This document shows positions 54,738 to 63,921 of a stretch of DNA of 64,000 nt, one piece after another (the stretch's first letter is position 1; each line of letters opens with the position of its first letter). The stretch spans positions 4,472,001 to 4,536,000 of the forward strand of contig NZ_CP019980.1 in assembly GCF_002982115.1 (NCBI RefSeq), given 5' to 3'. Position numbers and translations under genes: made by a program. The stretch is from Lysinibacillus sphaericus (lineage in GTDB: Bacteria > Bacillota > Bacilli > Bacillales_A > Planococcaceae). Under the pieces are notes generated by a model, which was given only the letters and a program-made list of their open reading frames with translations, was not told the origin of the DNA and made no database searches.

Positions 54738-55688
54738 TTATTTCTCTAATAAATGTTTGATATCTTCATAATACGGTAATGCAGTTAACGCCCCTGGCTT
54801 TGTTGCTGCCATAGCACCTAAGCGATTACCAAAGCTCACACAACGAACTAGTTCTTCCTCAGTTGTTGGTAAACCGTTGTAATGGACATCGCGCAGAACG
54901 CCTGCCATAAATGCATCTCCCGCACCCGTAGTGTCCACTGGCACAACCTTCTCGGTCGGTACATGTATAACCTCACCGTTTAATACTGCATACGTGCCCT
55001 CTTCCCCTACTGTTACTAAAATAATCGGCACTAAATAACTGTTTAATTGTTCGATACCTTCTTCTAAAGTAGTGGTCTCTGTTAAGAAAAATAACTCATC
55101 ATCCGTGACTTTTAAAATATCTACATTTTCAAAGAAAGAAGTGATGGTCTCACGACAAATTTCTTCACTACTCCAACGTAAAGGTCGAATGTTGGCATCC
55201 ATTGCGATAATAGCACCTTTTTCCTTTGCCATATCAACAGTAGCACTAGTCGTTGCAAGTGCAGTTGGATGGAACATTGTGCCTGAGCACACAATGAGAG
55301 CAGAAGCATGTTTAAAGGCCGCCTCATTTAATTGTGTTGCTTCCACCTGTAAATCGGGTGTCTCATCGACATAATCTTTGAAAATTCGCTCACATGCTTC
55401 TGTTAAATGTACGTATACACCACTTACACGTTTTGCAGGGTTAAATACCGCAAAATCGAGGTTCACGCCTTCTTGTGCAAGACCATCTCGGACAAATTGT
55501 GAGCCTTCGTCATCTCCTGTAATCGTAATCAGCGCAGATGGAGCCCCGATACGGCTAATGCCTGCAGCCACATTTACCGTTGCGCCACCCATATATTTAG
55601 TAAAAGATGTATTCGTTACATCATCAGCAATATAGTCAATAAAAGCATCTCCATAGACTAAAATATAATCCTTATCTTCCTTTGTCAT
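54738..55688 (-). CDS. PfkB-family carbohydrate kinase (fructokinase-like)
   Basis: A 316-residue cytosolic sugar kinase. YGDAFIDYI and KYMGGATVNVAAGISRIG are the first PfkB signature, and VVPVDTTGAGDAFMAGVL (about 258-275) is the second, with the catalytic Asp in GAGD. The pattern fits fructokinase or 2-keto-3-deoxygluconate kinase; no linked sugar transporter or hydrolase is nearby to decide. GGGG lies before the ATG. The upstream region 55689-56132 contains no gene that I can see. Confidence 0.87.
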   Translation of the reverse strand: MTKEDKDYILVYGDAFIDYIADDVTNTSFTKYMGGATVNVAAGISRIGAPSALITITGDDEGSQFVRDGLAQEGVNLDFAVFNPAKRVSGVYVHLTEACERIFKDYVDETPDLQVEATQLNEAAFKHASALIVCSGTMFHPTALATTSATVDMAKEKGAIIAMDANIRPLRWSSEEICRETITSFFENVDILKVTDDELFFLTETTTLEEGIEQLNSYLVPIILVTVGEEGTYAVLNGEVIHVPTEKVVPVDTTGAGDAFMAGVLRDVHYNGLPTTEEELVRCVSFGNRLGAMAATKPGALTALPYYEDIKHLLEK

Positions 55689-56132
55689 TGTAGTCCCCCC
55701 GAAAGTCTATTCATTCTAGATTAACATGAAAGTTGAATTCCAATAAAGTTTTAAACTTTCGGAAAAATAATGAAAGACATACATCATTTACGCCAGCACA
55801 ACTTCTTTAGCTTACTTTGGCCATCCAAAGGAGGAAAACCCGCCCTTAAAGGCAGCCAACAGCAGTGTTTTCTATATTTAATTTGAAACATTTTTCTGTT
55901 TTATTCTTCTAACGATTATATTTTTTTCCTTTCAGCAATGGCGACATCTACTGATAGTTCGTAAGACGAGGAATCACAGCGCCTGCAAGGGTTGTGCTAA
56001 GCGGAAAGCACCGACGGCAACGTCTATCCATAGCCATACTATTTGCTAAATATAAAGTAGCGAATATTTCAAAAGCTTGAGACATCATCTATCTTTGTTA
56101 TACTTGCCTATAGAAAGGTAGGGATTTTAACA

Positions 56133-56696
56133 ATGAGTATTACGATTCGACAAGCACAACCACAGGATGCCCGTGCCGTTGTGCCACTAATTATTGATGC
56201 GATTGGTGAGATTGCCAACCGTTTAACAGGTGAACAGACAGCTTCAATGGTAGAACAAGAACTAACAGTCCTCTTCAAACGTGAAGACAACAGACACTCT
56301 TATTTAAATACTTTTGTTGCTGTGGAAGGTGAACAAGTTTTAGGCATCCTTGTTTACTATAATGGTGAACAAGCCATTCAAATGGATGCCAATCTCGTAA
56401 AATGGCTTGAAGAGAAAAATGCTCCTTCAATCGCTATCGATCAAGAGGCGCATCAAGATGAATATTATATTGATACAGTTTGTGTAGCACCAGAGGCTCG
56501 TGGTAAAGGAATCGGTACACTATTAATCCAATTCGCCATTGAGCAAACAAAACAACGAGGTTTTACAAAATTATCACTGAATGTTGAAACGCAAAAAGAA
56601 GATGCTCGTCGCTTATATGAACGTATGGGCTTTGTGATTACTGAACCATGGTCCATCATAGACGAACCTTTCCATCATATGGTGAAACAGATTTAG
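56133..56696 (+). CDS. GNAT-family N-acetyltransferase
   Basis: A 187-residue acetyl-CoA-dependent acetyltransferase. ITIRQAQPQDARAVVPLI is the usual first strand and helix, DTVCVAPEARGKGIGTLLIQFA is motif A with the acetyl-CoA-binding Q/R-x-x-G-x-G/A loop, and LSLNVETQKEDARRLYERMGF is motif B. The substrate is unknown. AAGGTAGGG stands upstream. It may form an operon with the transporter 18 bp downstream. Confidence 0.88.
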   Translation: MSITIRQAQPQDARAVVPLIIDAIGEIANRLTGEQTASMVEQELTVLFKREDNRHSYLNTFVAVEGEQVLGILVYYNGEQAIQMDANLVKWLEEKNAPSIAIDQEAHQDEYYIDTVCVAPEARGKGIGTLLIQFAIEQTKQRGFTKLSLNVETQKEDARRLYERMGFVITEPWSIIDEPFHHMVKQI

Positions 56697-56714
56697 GATG
56701 TGGATTAATTAAGC

Positions 56715-57617
56715 ATGAAAACAAATGTATTATATCCTCTGTTGATAGTCATCGCTTCTAGTAGTTATGGCATTTTATCGACCATCGTGAAAGTAGCTAT
56801 GTTGCATGGCTTTACATCATCAGAGGCGGTATCGAGTCAATACATCATTGGCTTTATACTTGTTTTAACAATTTTTATCATCACCCAAAGAAAACTACCG
56901 AAACTTTCAAAACACGGACTATTTATATTAGTTAGCGCAGGGATTTTTACAGGTATTACTGGCATCGTTTACGGAGAGTCATTAAAATATTTACCTGCAT
57001 CTCTAGCCGTCGTTATGCTTTTCCAATTTACTTGGATTGGTTTGCTGTTAGATTGCGTTATCCATAAGCGTCTGCCAAGTAGACCCGAAGTTATTTCGAT
57101 ACTGATTCTATTTGCGGGGACTATTTTGGCTGCCGGTGTATTGAATGTCGATTTAAGCGGTATTGCGATTCAAGGCTGGTTATTTGGGTTAGCTGCTGCA
57201 TTTACCTTTGCCTGCTTTATCCAATTTAACTCTCGTCCCGTTGAAGGTGTTACAACGACATCAAGAGTTTTAATTGTTTCTTTTGTAGCACTAATTATAG
57301 TTAGTATTTTCCTCAGTCCTGAAATTGCATGGAATGGCAAATTATTTGCTGAAGGCTTATGGAAATATGGATTAGCACTTGGACTATTCGGTATAATCTT
57401 ACCCATTTATTTATTTTCAATTGCAGTACCCAAAGTGGGTGGCGCACTGGCCTCTATTTTAAGTGCAATTGAACTACCTGTAGCTGTGACTGTTTCTGTT
57501 ATCGTATTGCATGAATCACTCACTGTTTTACAAGTAATCGGCATTGCTTTAGTGATTATCGGCATGATGTTACCTAGTATGCTTGCCAATCGAAAATCAC
57601 CCGTAAAAACTCCTTAA
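56715..57617 (+). CDS. EamA/DMT-family transporter
   Basis: A 300-residue ten-helix membrane protein made of two EamA repeats, each about five helices (first 5-140, second 150-290 with GLALGLFGIILPIYLFSIAVPKVGGALASILSAIELPVAV in pieces). Such proteins export amino acids or other metabolites. The stop codon sits inside the left arm of the terminator. The gene lies just after the GNAT gene; the link to it is only by position. Confidence 0.87.
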   Translation: MKTNVLYPLLIVIASSSYGILSTIVKVAMLHGFTSSEAVSSQYIIGFILVLTIFIITQRKLPKLSKHGLFILVSAGIFTGITGIVYGESLKYLPASLAVVMLFQFTWIGLLLDCVIHKRLPSRPEVISILILFAGTILAAGVLNVDLSGIAIQGWLFGLAAAFTFACFIQFNSRPVEGVTTTSRVLIVSFVALIIVSIFLSPEIAWNGKLFAEGLWKYGLALGLFGIILPIYLFSIAVPKVGGALASILSAIELPVAVTVSVIVLHESLTVLQVIGIALVIIGMMLPSMLANRKSPVKTP

Positions 57618-57648
57618 AAATGGATAAAACCATTTTTAAGGAGTTTTT
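57605..57648 (+). terminator. Terminator overlapping the end of the EamA gene
   Basis: AAAAACTCCTTAAAAATGG and CCATTTTTAAGGAGTTTTT form a perfect 19-pair stem around a six-base loop. The left arm includes the last codons and the TAA. A T run follows. Confidence 0.92.
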
Positions 57649-57705
57649 AATTTTTACAATATACCGTTGAAAACAGTCAATTTATTAAATTATGATAGTA
57701 GTAAC

Positions 57706-57730
57706 GTTAGAATTTTTTAATTATTCTAAC
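57706..57730. promoter_or_regulatory. Inverted-repeat operator candidate upstream of the binding-protein gene
   Basis: GTTAGAAT and ATTCTAAC flank a nine-base A/T spacer about 70 bp before the start codon. A TATTAT -10-like box lies downstream near 57750. It does not resemble the Fur consensus (TGATAATNATTATCA). Confidence 0.4.
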
Positions 57731-57798
57731 ATTAATGTTTTATTTTAGTATTATACTGCACTATGTAAGCAACTCACTAAAGGAAGGGGAAGATGATT

Positions 57799-58878
57799 AT
57801 GAAAAAAACACGTATTTTTGGATTTTTGCTTGTGTTGATGCTAATCGTTGTAGCTGCTTGTAGTAGCACTAACGATCAGGGTTCGACAAAAGATGCTGCA
57901 AAAGTAGATGGAAACACATCTCCGTCAGGTAAGCTGGTCATTTACACAGGGCGTGATGAAGAAATGGTGCAAGGCGTAATCGATCAGTTTAATGAGAAGT
58001 ACCCGGACATTCAAGTGGAGTTTTTAACAATGGGGGCTCAACAAATATTAGAGCGTCTACGCGGTGAAAAAGCAAATCCTCAAGCAGATTTTTGGTGGGG
58101 TGGTACTCAATCCGCCTTAATGGTTGGAGCAAACGAGGATTTACTCCATGCATGGCAACCGAGCTTTATCGACACAATCGATGCAAACTATAAAGATACA
58201 GAAGGTCGCTGGTTCGGTGAAATGCTATTACCTGAAGTCATTATGATTAATAGTGACTTACTAACAAAAGAAACCGGTCCACAAGATTGGGATGATTTAT
58301 TAGATCCGAAATGGCAGGACCAAATTTTAATTCGTGGGGTATTAGCGTCAGGAACTATGCGCACGATTTATTCATCCATGATTGTTCGTCAAGGTGCCGA
58401 CACACCTGACAAAGGTTATGAATGGCTATTAAAATTAGATGCCAACACAAAAGAATATACGCAAGATCCTAATGCACTTTATTTAAAGCTTACACGTCAA
58501 GAAGGTAGTGTTTCATTATGGAATCTACAAGATATCCTATTGAAAAAGTATACAACAGATTATCCGTTTGATTACATCTATCCAAAGAGTGGTGCACCAA
58601 TTTTAGTAGATGGTGTTGCGGTTGTTAACAAGGCAAAAAATTTAGAGAACGCAAAATTATTCGTTGAATTTTTATTTGAAAAAGAGATGGTTACCAAATT
58701 AGCGAACGACTATTACCAAATTCCAACACGCTCCGACATTGATCAAGCGACAATGCCAGAATGGTATCAGGAATTAGATTTAAAAACATTTGATATTGAT
58801 TGGCAGTTAATGTCGGAAAAAGAGGCAGCATGGATGGAACACTGGGATACTAATATAAAAGGTAGAGGAAAGAAATAG
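57799..58878 (+). CDS. Extracellular substrate-binding lipoprotein (FbpA-type, iron(III) or 2-aminoethylphosphonate)
   Basis: A 359-residue lipoprotein with the lipobox VAAC (about residue 21). The mature protein is a periplasmic-binding fold of the ferric/phosphonate group: KLVIYTGRDEEMVQGVIDQFNEKYP, ANPQADFWWGGTQSALMVG, DWDDLLDPKWQD and PILVDGVAVVN. The tyrosines that bind iron in FbpA are not clearly present, so the ligand may be a phosphonate or another anion. The ATG at 57799 has a nine-base spacing from GGGGAAG and is preferred to the ATG at 57793. A terminator follows, although the ATPase and permease genes lie 2.2 kb downstream. Confidence 0.83.
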   Translation: MKKTRIFGFLLVLMLIVVAACSSTNDQGSTKDAAKVDGNTSPSGKLVIYTGRDEEMVQGVIDQFNEKYPDIQVEFLTMGAQQILERLRGEKANPQADFWWGGTQSALMVGANEDLLHAWQPSFIDTIDANYKDTEGRWFGEMLLPEVIMINSDLLTKETGPQDWDDLLDPKWQDQILIRGVLASGTMRTIYSSMIVRQGADTPDKGYEWLLKLDANTKEYTQDPNALYLKLTRQEGSVSLWNLQDILLKKYTTDYPFDYIYPKSGAPILVDGVAVVNKAKNLENAKLFVEFLFEKEMVTKLANDYYQIPTRSDIDQATMPEWYQELDLKTFDIDWQLMSEKEAAWMEHWDTNIKGRGKK

Positions 58879-58904
58879 AGCAACTCAGAAAACCCGTGCT
58901 GACT

Positions 58905-58937
58905 AAAGGTATCAAGAAGCCCCTCTTGATGCCTTTT
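58905..58937 (+). terminator. Terminator of the binding-protein gene
   Basis: AAAGGTATCAAGA pairs with TCTTGATGCCTTT (one G-U pair), followed by TATTAAAATTT. Confidence 0.7.
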
Positions 58938-59000
58938 ATTAAAATTTAAGTACCTCATAAAATAACCTGTAATGAAACATAAAGTTATAATACTAGCATG

Positions 59001-59047
59001 GTCTAATTTTAGACTAATTTGTTTTTTCAGATTATTCAATTTATAAT
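59001..59047 (+). promoter_or_regulatory. Consensus-like promoter and palindrome upstream of the micro-ORF
   Basis: TTGTTT (59019-59024), a 17-bp spacer and TATAAT (59042-59047) form a near-consensus vegetative promoter 31 bp before the micro-ORF start. Immediately upstream, GTCTAATTTTAGAC (59001-59014) is a perfect palindrome next to the -35 box and could be an operator. Confidence 0.6.
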
Positions 59048-59078
59048 TATTATACTTAAAATCGAGGGAGGATTACCT

Positions 59079-59147
59079 ATGATACTATTAAAAGTATTTT
59101 TAGAGGAATCGCTTTTCTGTCATTCGGATTTTAATTTCTATCCTTAA
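59079..59147 (+). CDS. Micro-ORF of 22 codons, possible peptide precursor or leader peptide
   Basis: An ATG at 59079 is preceded by GGGAGG at a seven-base spacing, a strong ribosome site, and by the promoter at 59019-59047. The frame ends at TAA (59145-59147). The predicted 22-residue peptide begins MILLKVFLEE and ends CHSDFNFYP, with one cysteine and an aromatic tail. The next gene is a LanT-like ABC exporter, so a secreted or signalling peptide is possible. No modification enzyme or immunity gene is nearby; a leader peptide controlling the exporter is the alternative. Confidence 0.45.
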   Translation: MILLKVFLEESLFCHSDFNFYP

Positions 59148-59252
59148 AATTGGCGATTTTATCAGTTAATTAAACAATTCCGCGTGACAGGCTAACGCAA
59201 ATTGTATTTGGAATATAAATACAATATATATTGTATAATTAGGTGAAGAATC

Positions 59253-61043
59253 ATGAATACATTTTACTCTTATTTGAAACTTCTTGTAAAAACTCTGCCT
59301 CTTTTTTGGGGTGCTTCGAAGTTTTATTCTATTATTTTGTTTGTTATTATTCCTTTTCAAGCTATATTACCATCTCTAACTCTATGGTTTTCGAAAGGAT
59401 TAATCGATGCTATTTCTACTACCGACACCATCGTTTATTCTATCATTATTTTCTTTGTACTATCTTGGATAATCGTGTCATTTATTAATGCCATTTTAGG
59501 TCCTGTTGAAATGACCTTTCAAGGTTTAATAACGGATAGATTAATTGCCCAATTAAATAAAAGCTTGATGGATAAATCCTCAGAAATAAAGGGATTATAC
59601 TACTTCGAAAATCCAGAATTTTATGATGATATACAAATACTTGAGCAAGAGGCTGCGTGGCGACCAGTAAATCTTATTGTTTTTACTTCGGGCATGATTA
59701 GTAGTGTACTAACAGGCATTTCAATGTTGGTGTTATTAACAAACTTTAATATTTTGATAGCAATCATTGTGTTTGTTGCGATTATTCCTCAGGCTATCGT
59801 TACCTATAAATTACAAAAAGAGGCATTTGAAACACTTGTCATAAATAGTCCTGAAGCTAGAAAGATGCAATATTACAGCTCAGTCATGCTATCAAAAGAA
59901 CATATGAAAGAAGTGAAAATATATAATACTGCTGACTTCTTCATTAATAAATACATGTTAACGTTCGATAAAATCCATGCAGATATTAAAAAAATTAGAT
60001 ATAAGCAAACTTTCTTCTCAATACTATTTGTCGGAATTGGCATGATTGGAATTGGGTTGAGTTTTTGGTGGGTAGTCACTGGTGTACTAAATAATACATT
60101 TACCGCAGGAGATATAGTAATTTTCGCTTCATCAGTTTTACTCGCACGTCAAAGTTTGGCAAGTTTCATAGAAAATTCAAGCTTACTATATGACACGCTA
60201 CTTTATATGGAAAAATACTTTAAGTTTATCTCTTTAAAATCAGATATTTCATCAGGTGAAAAGCTATTATGTCTAGAACAAAATGAATTTACTATTCGGT
60301 TTAAAAATGTATCTTTTCATTACCCTAATTCCTCCAAGCCTATACTCCAGAATGTAAGTTTGACAATCAGCATGGGACAAAAGATTGCATTAGTCGGCGA
60401 AAATGGTGCTGGAAAATCGACTATCGTTAAGCTGATTACAAGATTATACGAGCCAACCGAAGGAATCATTGAATTAAACGGCATTGATATTACCGAATAT
60501 GAAATCGACGCATACCGCAAAATTATCGGTATAGTGTTCCAAGACTTTTCACGTTACCAGTTAACTTATAAAGAAAATATTTTAATTAGTGACACAGGGA
60601 ATACTAATGATGATGGAATGTTAGCAATTGTTACCGAAAAAAGCGATCTTGTGGATTTGGTTGCAAGTTTTGATTATGGGTACGAGCAAGTTTTAAGTAA
60701 AAACTTTGATAATGGAACCGAACTTTCAGGTGGTGAATGGCAAAAGGTAGCAATTGCTAGAGCTTACTTCCGCAATGCAGCATTTCTTATTTTAGATGAA
60801 CCTTCAGCGTCTCTTGACGCGAGAAGTGAGCATCAAATGATTGAATCATTAGCAGATCTCTCATCAACGAAAACATTACTATTAATAACACATAAATTAT
60901 CTGCTTTAAATATGGTGGATCGTATCATTGTATTGCAAGACGGACATATAGCAGAGGAAGGTTCGATGCAAGAACTGTTGACCAGCAAAGGCTATTTTGC
61001 GGAATTGTATCAACTACAGGCTAATAAGTATGTCAATTGGTGA
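59253..61043 (+). CDS. ABC exporter, fused transmembrane and ATP-binding domains (lantibiotic-exporter-like)
   Basis: A 596-residue half transporter that should work as a homodimer. Six membrane helices occupy about 20-320. The ATPase domain (about 345-590) has Walker A GENGAGKST, Q loop VFQDFSRYQLTYKENI, signature ELSGGEWQKVAIARA, Walker B AFLILDEPSASLDA and H-loop ITHK. The WQK variant in the signature is common in lantibiotic and bacteriocin exporters of the NisT/SpaT group; there is no N-terminal C39 peptidase. AGGTGA precedes the ATG. It sits between the binding-protein gene and the rest of an importer, as if inserted there, and follows a micro-ORF with its own promoter. Confidence 0.87.
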   Translation: MNTFYSYLKLLVKTLPLFWGASKFYSIILFVIIPFQAILPSLTLWFSKGLIDAISTTDTIVYSIIIFFVLSWIIVSFINAILGPVEMTFQGLITDRLIAQLNKSLMDKSSEIKGLYYFENPEFYDDIQILEQEAAWRPVNLIVFTSGMISSVLTGISMLVLLTNFNILIAIIVFVAIIPQAIVTYKLQKEAFETLVINSPEARKMQYYSSVMLSKEHMKEVKIYNTADFFINKYMLTFDKIHADIKKIRYKQTFFSILFVGIGMIGIGLSFWWVVTGVLNNTFTAGDIVIFASSVLLARQSLASFIENSSLLYDTLLYMEKYFKFISLKSDISSGEKLLCLEQNEFTIRFKNVSFHYPNSSKPILQNVSLTISMGQKIALVGENGAGKSTIVKLITRLYEPTEGIIELNGIDITEYEIDAYRKIIGIVFQDFSRYQLTYKENILISDTGNTNDDGMLAIVTEKSDLVDLVASFDYGYEQVLSKNFDNGTELSGGEWQKVAIARAYFRNAAFLILDEPSASLDARSEHQMIESLADLSSTKTLLLITHKLSALNMVDRIIVLQDGHIAEEGSMQELLTSKGYFAELYQLQANKYVNW

Positions 61044-61088
61044 AATCAATGCATATCTGTCTTTTCAAAATAGAAAGGAGCATTGCGT

Positions 61089-62159
61089 TTGAAAAATGTC
61101 AAAATCGAAAATGTCTCTAAGCAATTTGGGAAAGTGCAAGGTGTAAAAGATTTAAATCTCGAAATCAATACGGGTGAATTCTTTACCTTCCTTGGGCCTA
61201 GTGGCTGTGGGAAAACGACGACATTGCGAATGATTGCAGGGTTTTATTATCCTACTGAAGGAAAAATTTTTTTCGATGATCGCGATGTGACATTACTTCA
61301 GCCAAATAAACGCAATATTGGTATGGTGTTTCAAAATTATGCGCTGTTTCCACACATGACAGTAGACGAAAATATTGCTTTTGGCTTACAAGTACGAAAG
61401 CTCTCTAAACAGGAAATAACACAAAAAGTTGACCGCATTCGAGGACTTGTACATTTAGGGCAATATGGCAGCAGGAAAATTAATGAATTATCTGGTGGTC
61501 AGCAGCAACGCGTTGCCCTAGCAAGAGCACTTGTGATTGAGCCTGATATTTTATTACTCGATGAACCGTTGTCGAATTTAGATGCAAAGTTACGTGAGGA
61601 AACGCGAATTGAAATTAAAAGAATTCAATCCGAGTTAGGTGTTACAACCATTTATGTAACTCACGATCAAATGGAAGCGATGTCCATGTCGGACCGCATT
61701 ATGGTGATGGACAATGGTTATGTAAAACAAATCGGCACACCTCAAGAAATTTATAATCGACCAGTAAACCGCTTCGTTGCCGATTTCATCGGGGAAACCA
61801 ATTTAATCGAAGCGACAATCTTTGCGATTAACGCAGATGAAGTGCAAGTAAAAACAAAGCATGGACTTGTTCTAACTGGGCGAAAGCAACACAGCTCCCC
61901 TACTTTAACGCATATGATTGGAGACAACGTGTTTATTTCGATTCGTCCAGAGTCTGTCAATCTGGGCCCTGGAGAAAATACATTAACTGGAACAATCACA
62001 TTTGTTGAATTTACAGGAATAAGTGTAAATTACATTGTCGATTTTATTGAATTCTCATTGAAAGTTATGATAATCAATAAAAATGTACAGCTAAAAAACA
62101 TTGGCGAAAGCATTACTTTAAATATAGCGCATGAATCACTATATTTTTTAGGAGAATAG
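61089..62159 (+). CDS. ABC importer ATP-binding protein (FbpC / PotA type)
   Basis: A 356-residue ATPase with a C-terminal TOBE domain, as in iron, phosphonate and polyamine importers. It has Walker A GPSGCGKTT (about 36-44), signature LSGGQQQRVALARAL, Walker B LLLLDEPLSNLDAKLRE, VTHDQMEAMSMSDRI and YNRPVNRFVADFIGETN. The TTG at 61089 is chosen because AAAGGAG stands eight bases upstream; the TTG at 61083 is too close to it. It completes the importer with the binding protein at 57799 and the interrupted permease downstream (12 bp). Confidence 0.88.
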   Translation: MKNVKIENVSKQFGKVQGVKDLNLEINTGEFFTFLGPSGCGKTTTLRMIAGFYYPTEGKIFFDDRDVTLLQPNKRNIGMVFQNYALFPHMTVDENIAFGLQVRKLSKQEITQKVDRIRGLVHLGQYGSRKINELSGGQQQRVALARALVIEPDILLLDEPLSNLDAKLREETRIEIKRIQSELGVTTIYVTHDQMEAMSMSDRIMVMDNGYVKQIGTPQEIYNRPVNRFVADFIGETNLIEATIFAINADEVQVKTKHGLVLTGRKQHSSPTLTHMIGDNVFISIRPESVNLGPGENTLTGTITFVEFTGISVNYIVDFIEFSLKVMIINKNVQLKNIGESITLNIAHESLYFLGE

Positions 62160-62171
62160 GAGGCAGACCAC

Positions 62172-63893
62172 ATGGAAAAACCACCTGTACATTCTTATCA
62201 AAGTAATGCTTGGACACGGCTAACGCAATCTAAATGGTTTGTCTATATTTTAATTTCACCTTTGTTTTTAGTATTGTTTGCTTATGTCATTTATCCTTTC
62301 TATTAAACTTTTCTTCAAAGTTTTTCAGGAGAGCACGCACTTAGTCATTATCAAAAGTTTTTTAGCCTTGCTAGCCCTGCTAATCTTGAGGCGCTATGGA
62401 CTAGTTTATATATATCCATTATTAGCGTGATTTGCTGTGCACTTGTTGGTGTAACAATGGCATTTTTATTGGAACGCTATGAGTTTCCAGGAAGACGCAT
62501 ATTATCTATTTTAGTATTAGTGCCAATGGCTCTTCCACCGCTTGTTGGCGTACTCTCTTTTACATTCCTATACGGGGAGAGTGGCATTTTTCCACGCGCA
62601 ATTCAGCATTTATTCGGCTTAAAGCAAGTACCCTTTTCTTTAAAAGGTATATGGGGTGTCATCGTTGTCCATACATTTACCATGTACACCTACTTCTATT
62701 TAACCGCTTCGGCTGCTATTAAAGGACTTGATCCATCATTAGAGGAAGCAGCAACTAGTTTAGGTGCAGGGCGTATTCGTGTATGGACAAAGGTTATTTT
62801 ACCGATGTTGACACCTTCTATTATTGCATCTGCCTTGCTCGTCTTTATGGTATCAATGGCATCTTATACGGCACCATTAATGTTTGGTGTCGAACGAACG
62901 ATGACCATGCAAATTTACTTATCACGGACAAATGGTAATTTAGAAATGGCCGCTACACAGTCAATGATTTTATCGTTTGTATCCATTTCATTTTTAATTG
63001 TTATGCGCTGGTACCAAAACCGTAGAAATTACCAAAATTTGAGTAAAGGCATTAGTGTTCATCGCTCAGAAGTATCTTCAAAATTCATGAAAATAATTGC
63101 TACAATAGCTTCATTTGGCGGAACACTGATTTTAATTTTACCCATTTTAGTGCTGATTTTAATTTCCTTTTCAGTCGATGGTGCATGGAAAACCCAAATA
63201 CTGCCCACCGACTACACTGTCGATCATTATGTGGCACTCTTTACTGATGAGCGAACGTGGAGACCTATTTGGAACTCCATCCAAATGGGTATTGTCGCAA
63301 CGTTTGGTAATGTACTTTTTGGTGTCGCTGCAGCCTACGCGATGGTGCGTCTCAACTTTAAAGGGAAAACATTGCTCGATATTTTAATTATGGTTCCTTG
63401 GGCACTGCCTGGAACTGTTGTTGCTGTCAATTTAATTGCTGCCTTTAGCACTGAAAATATATTTACCTTTAACCAGGTGCTGATTGGTACGTTTTGGATT
63501 TTACCGCTTGCTTATTTTATTAGACATTTACCACTTGTTTTCCGTTCAACATCAGCCTCTCTTGTGCAATTAGATCAGTCGATTGAGGAGGCGTCACGAA
63601 GCTTAGGTGCAAATTGGTGGTATACGTTTCGACGTATCGTCCTGCCGCTAACTTTTTCGGGCATATTAGCAGGAACATTACTAGCGCTTGTCCAAAGTTT
63701 AGGTGAATTCGTAGCTTCTATTCTTATTTATAGCACTTCTACGATTCCGCTATCTGTGGCTATATTTCAAAAGTTATATGCCTTTAAATTTGGAACTGCT
63801 TGTGCCTATGGTGTTTTACAAATTTGCTTAATTTTAATAGTACTTATTATTTCGGAAAAGCTATCAAAGGGCAGTGCTGGCTCAGCCATATAA
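62172..63893 (+). pseudogene. ABC importer permease (FbpB type) interrupted by an in-frame stop codon
   Basis: From the ATG at 62172 (TAGGAGG upstream) the frame encodes MEKPPVHSYQSNAW and a membrane helix, then hits TAA at 62304-62306, and continues in the same frame as permease sequence (TFLQSFSG, then two six-helix halves) to 63893. Without the stop the protein would be 573 residues, the normal length for the double-domain FbpB permease. Both EAA loops are intact (EEAATSLGAGRIRVWTKVILP and EEASRSLGANWWYTFRRIVLP), so the rest is not decayed. A CAA-to-TAA change would explain it. An internal start could give a shortened product of up to 488 residues from 62430 on. Confidence 0.8.
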
Positions 63894-63921
63894 CTGTTAT
63901 TCTATTAGGAGGCCATTAATT

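Noticed and set aside
57650..57790. Fur box before the FbpA-type binding-protein gene
   Set aside because: The only inverted repeat (GTTAGAAT/ATTCTAAC) does not match the Fur consensus.
59243..59488. 81-codon frame overlapping the exporter start
   Set aside because: It overlaps the exporter gene in another frame and has no ribosome site; the exporter frame has all family motifs.
62427..63893. Treating the permease as a complete gene starting near 62427
   Set aside because: The ATG with the good ribosome site is at 62172 and the same frame continues across a single TAA; the shorter frame lacks the first membrane helix and has no good start.
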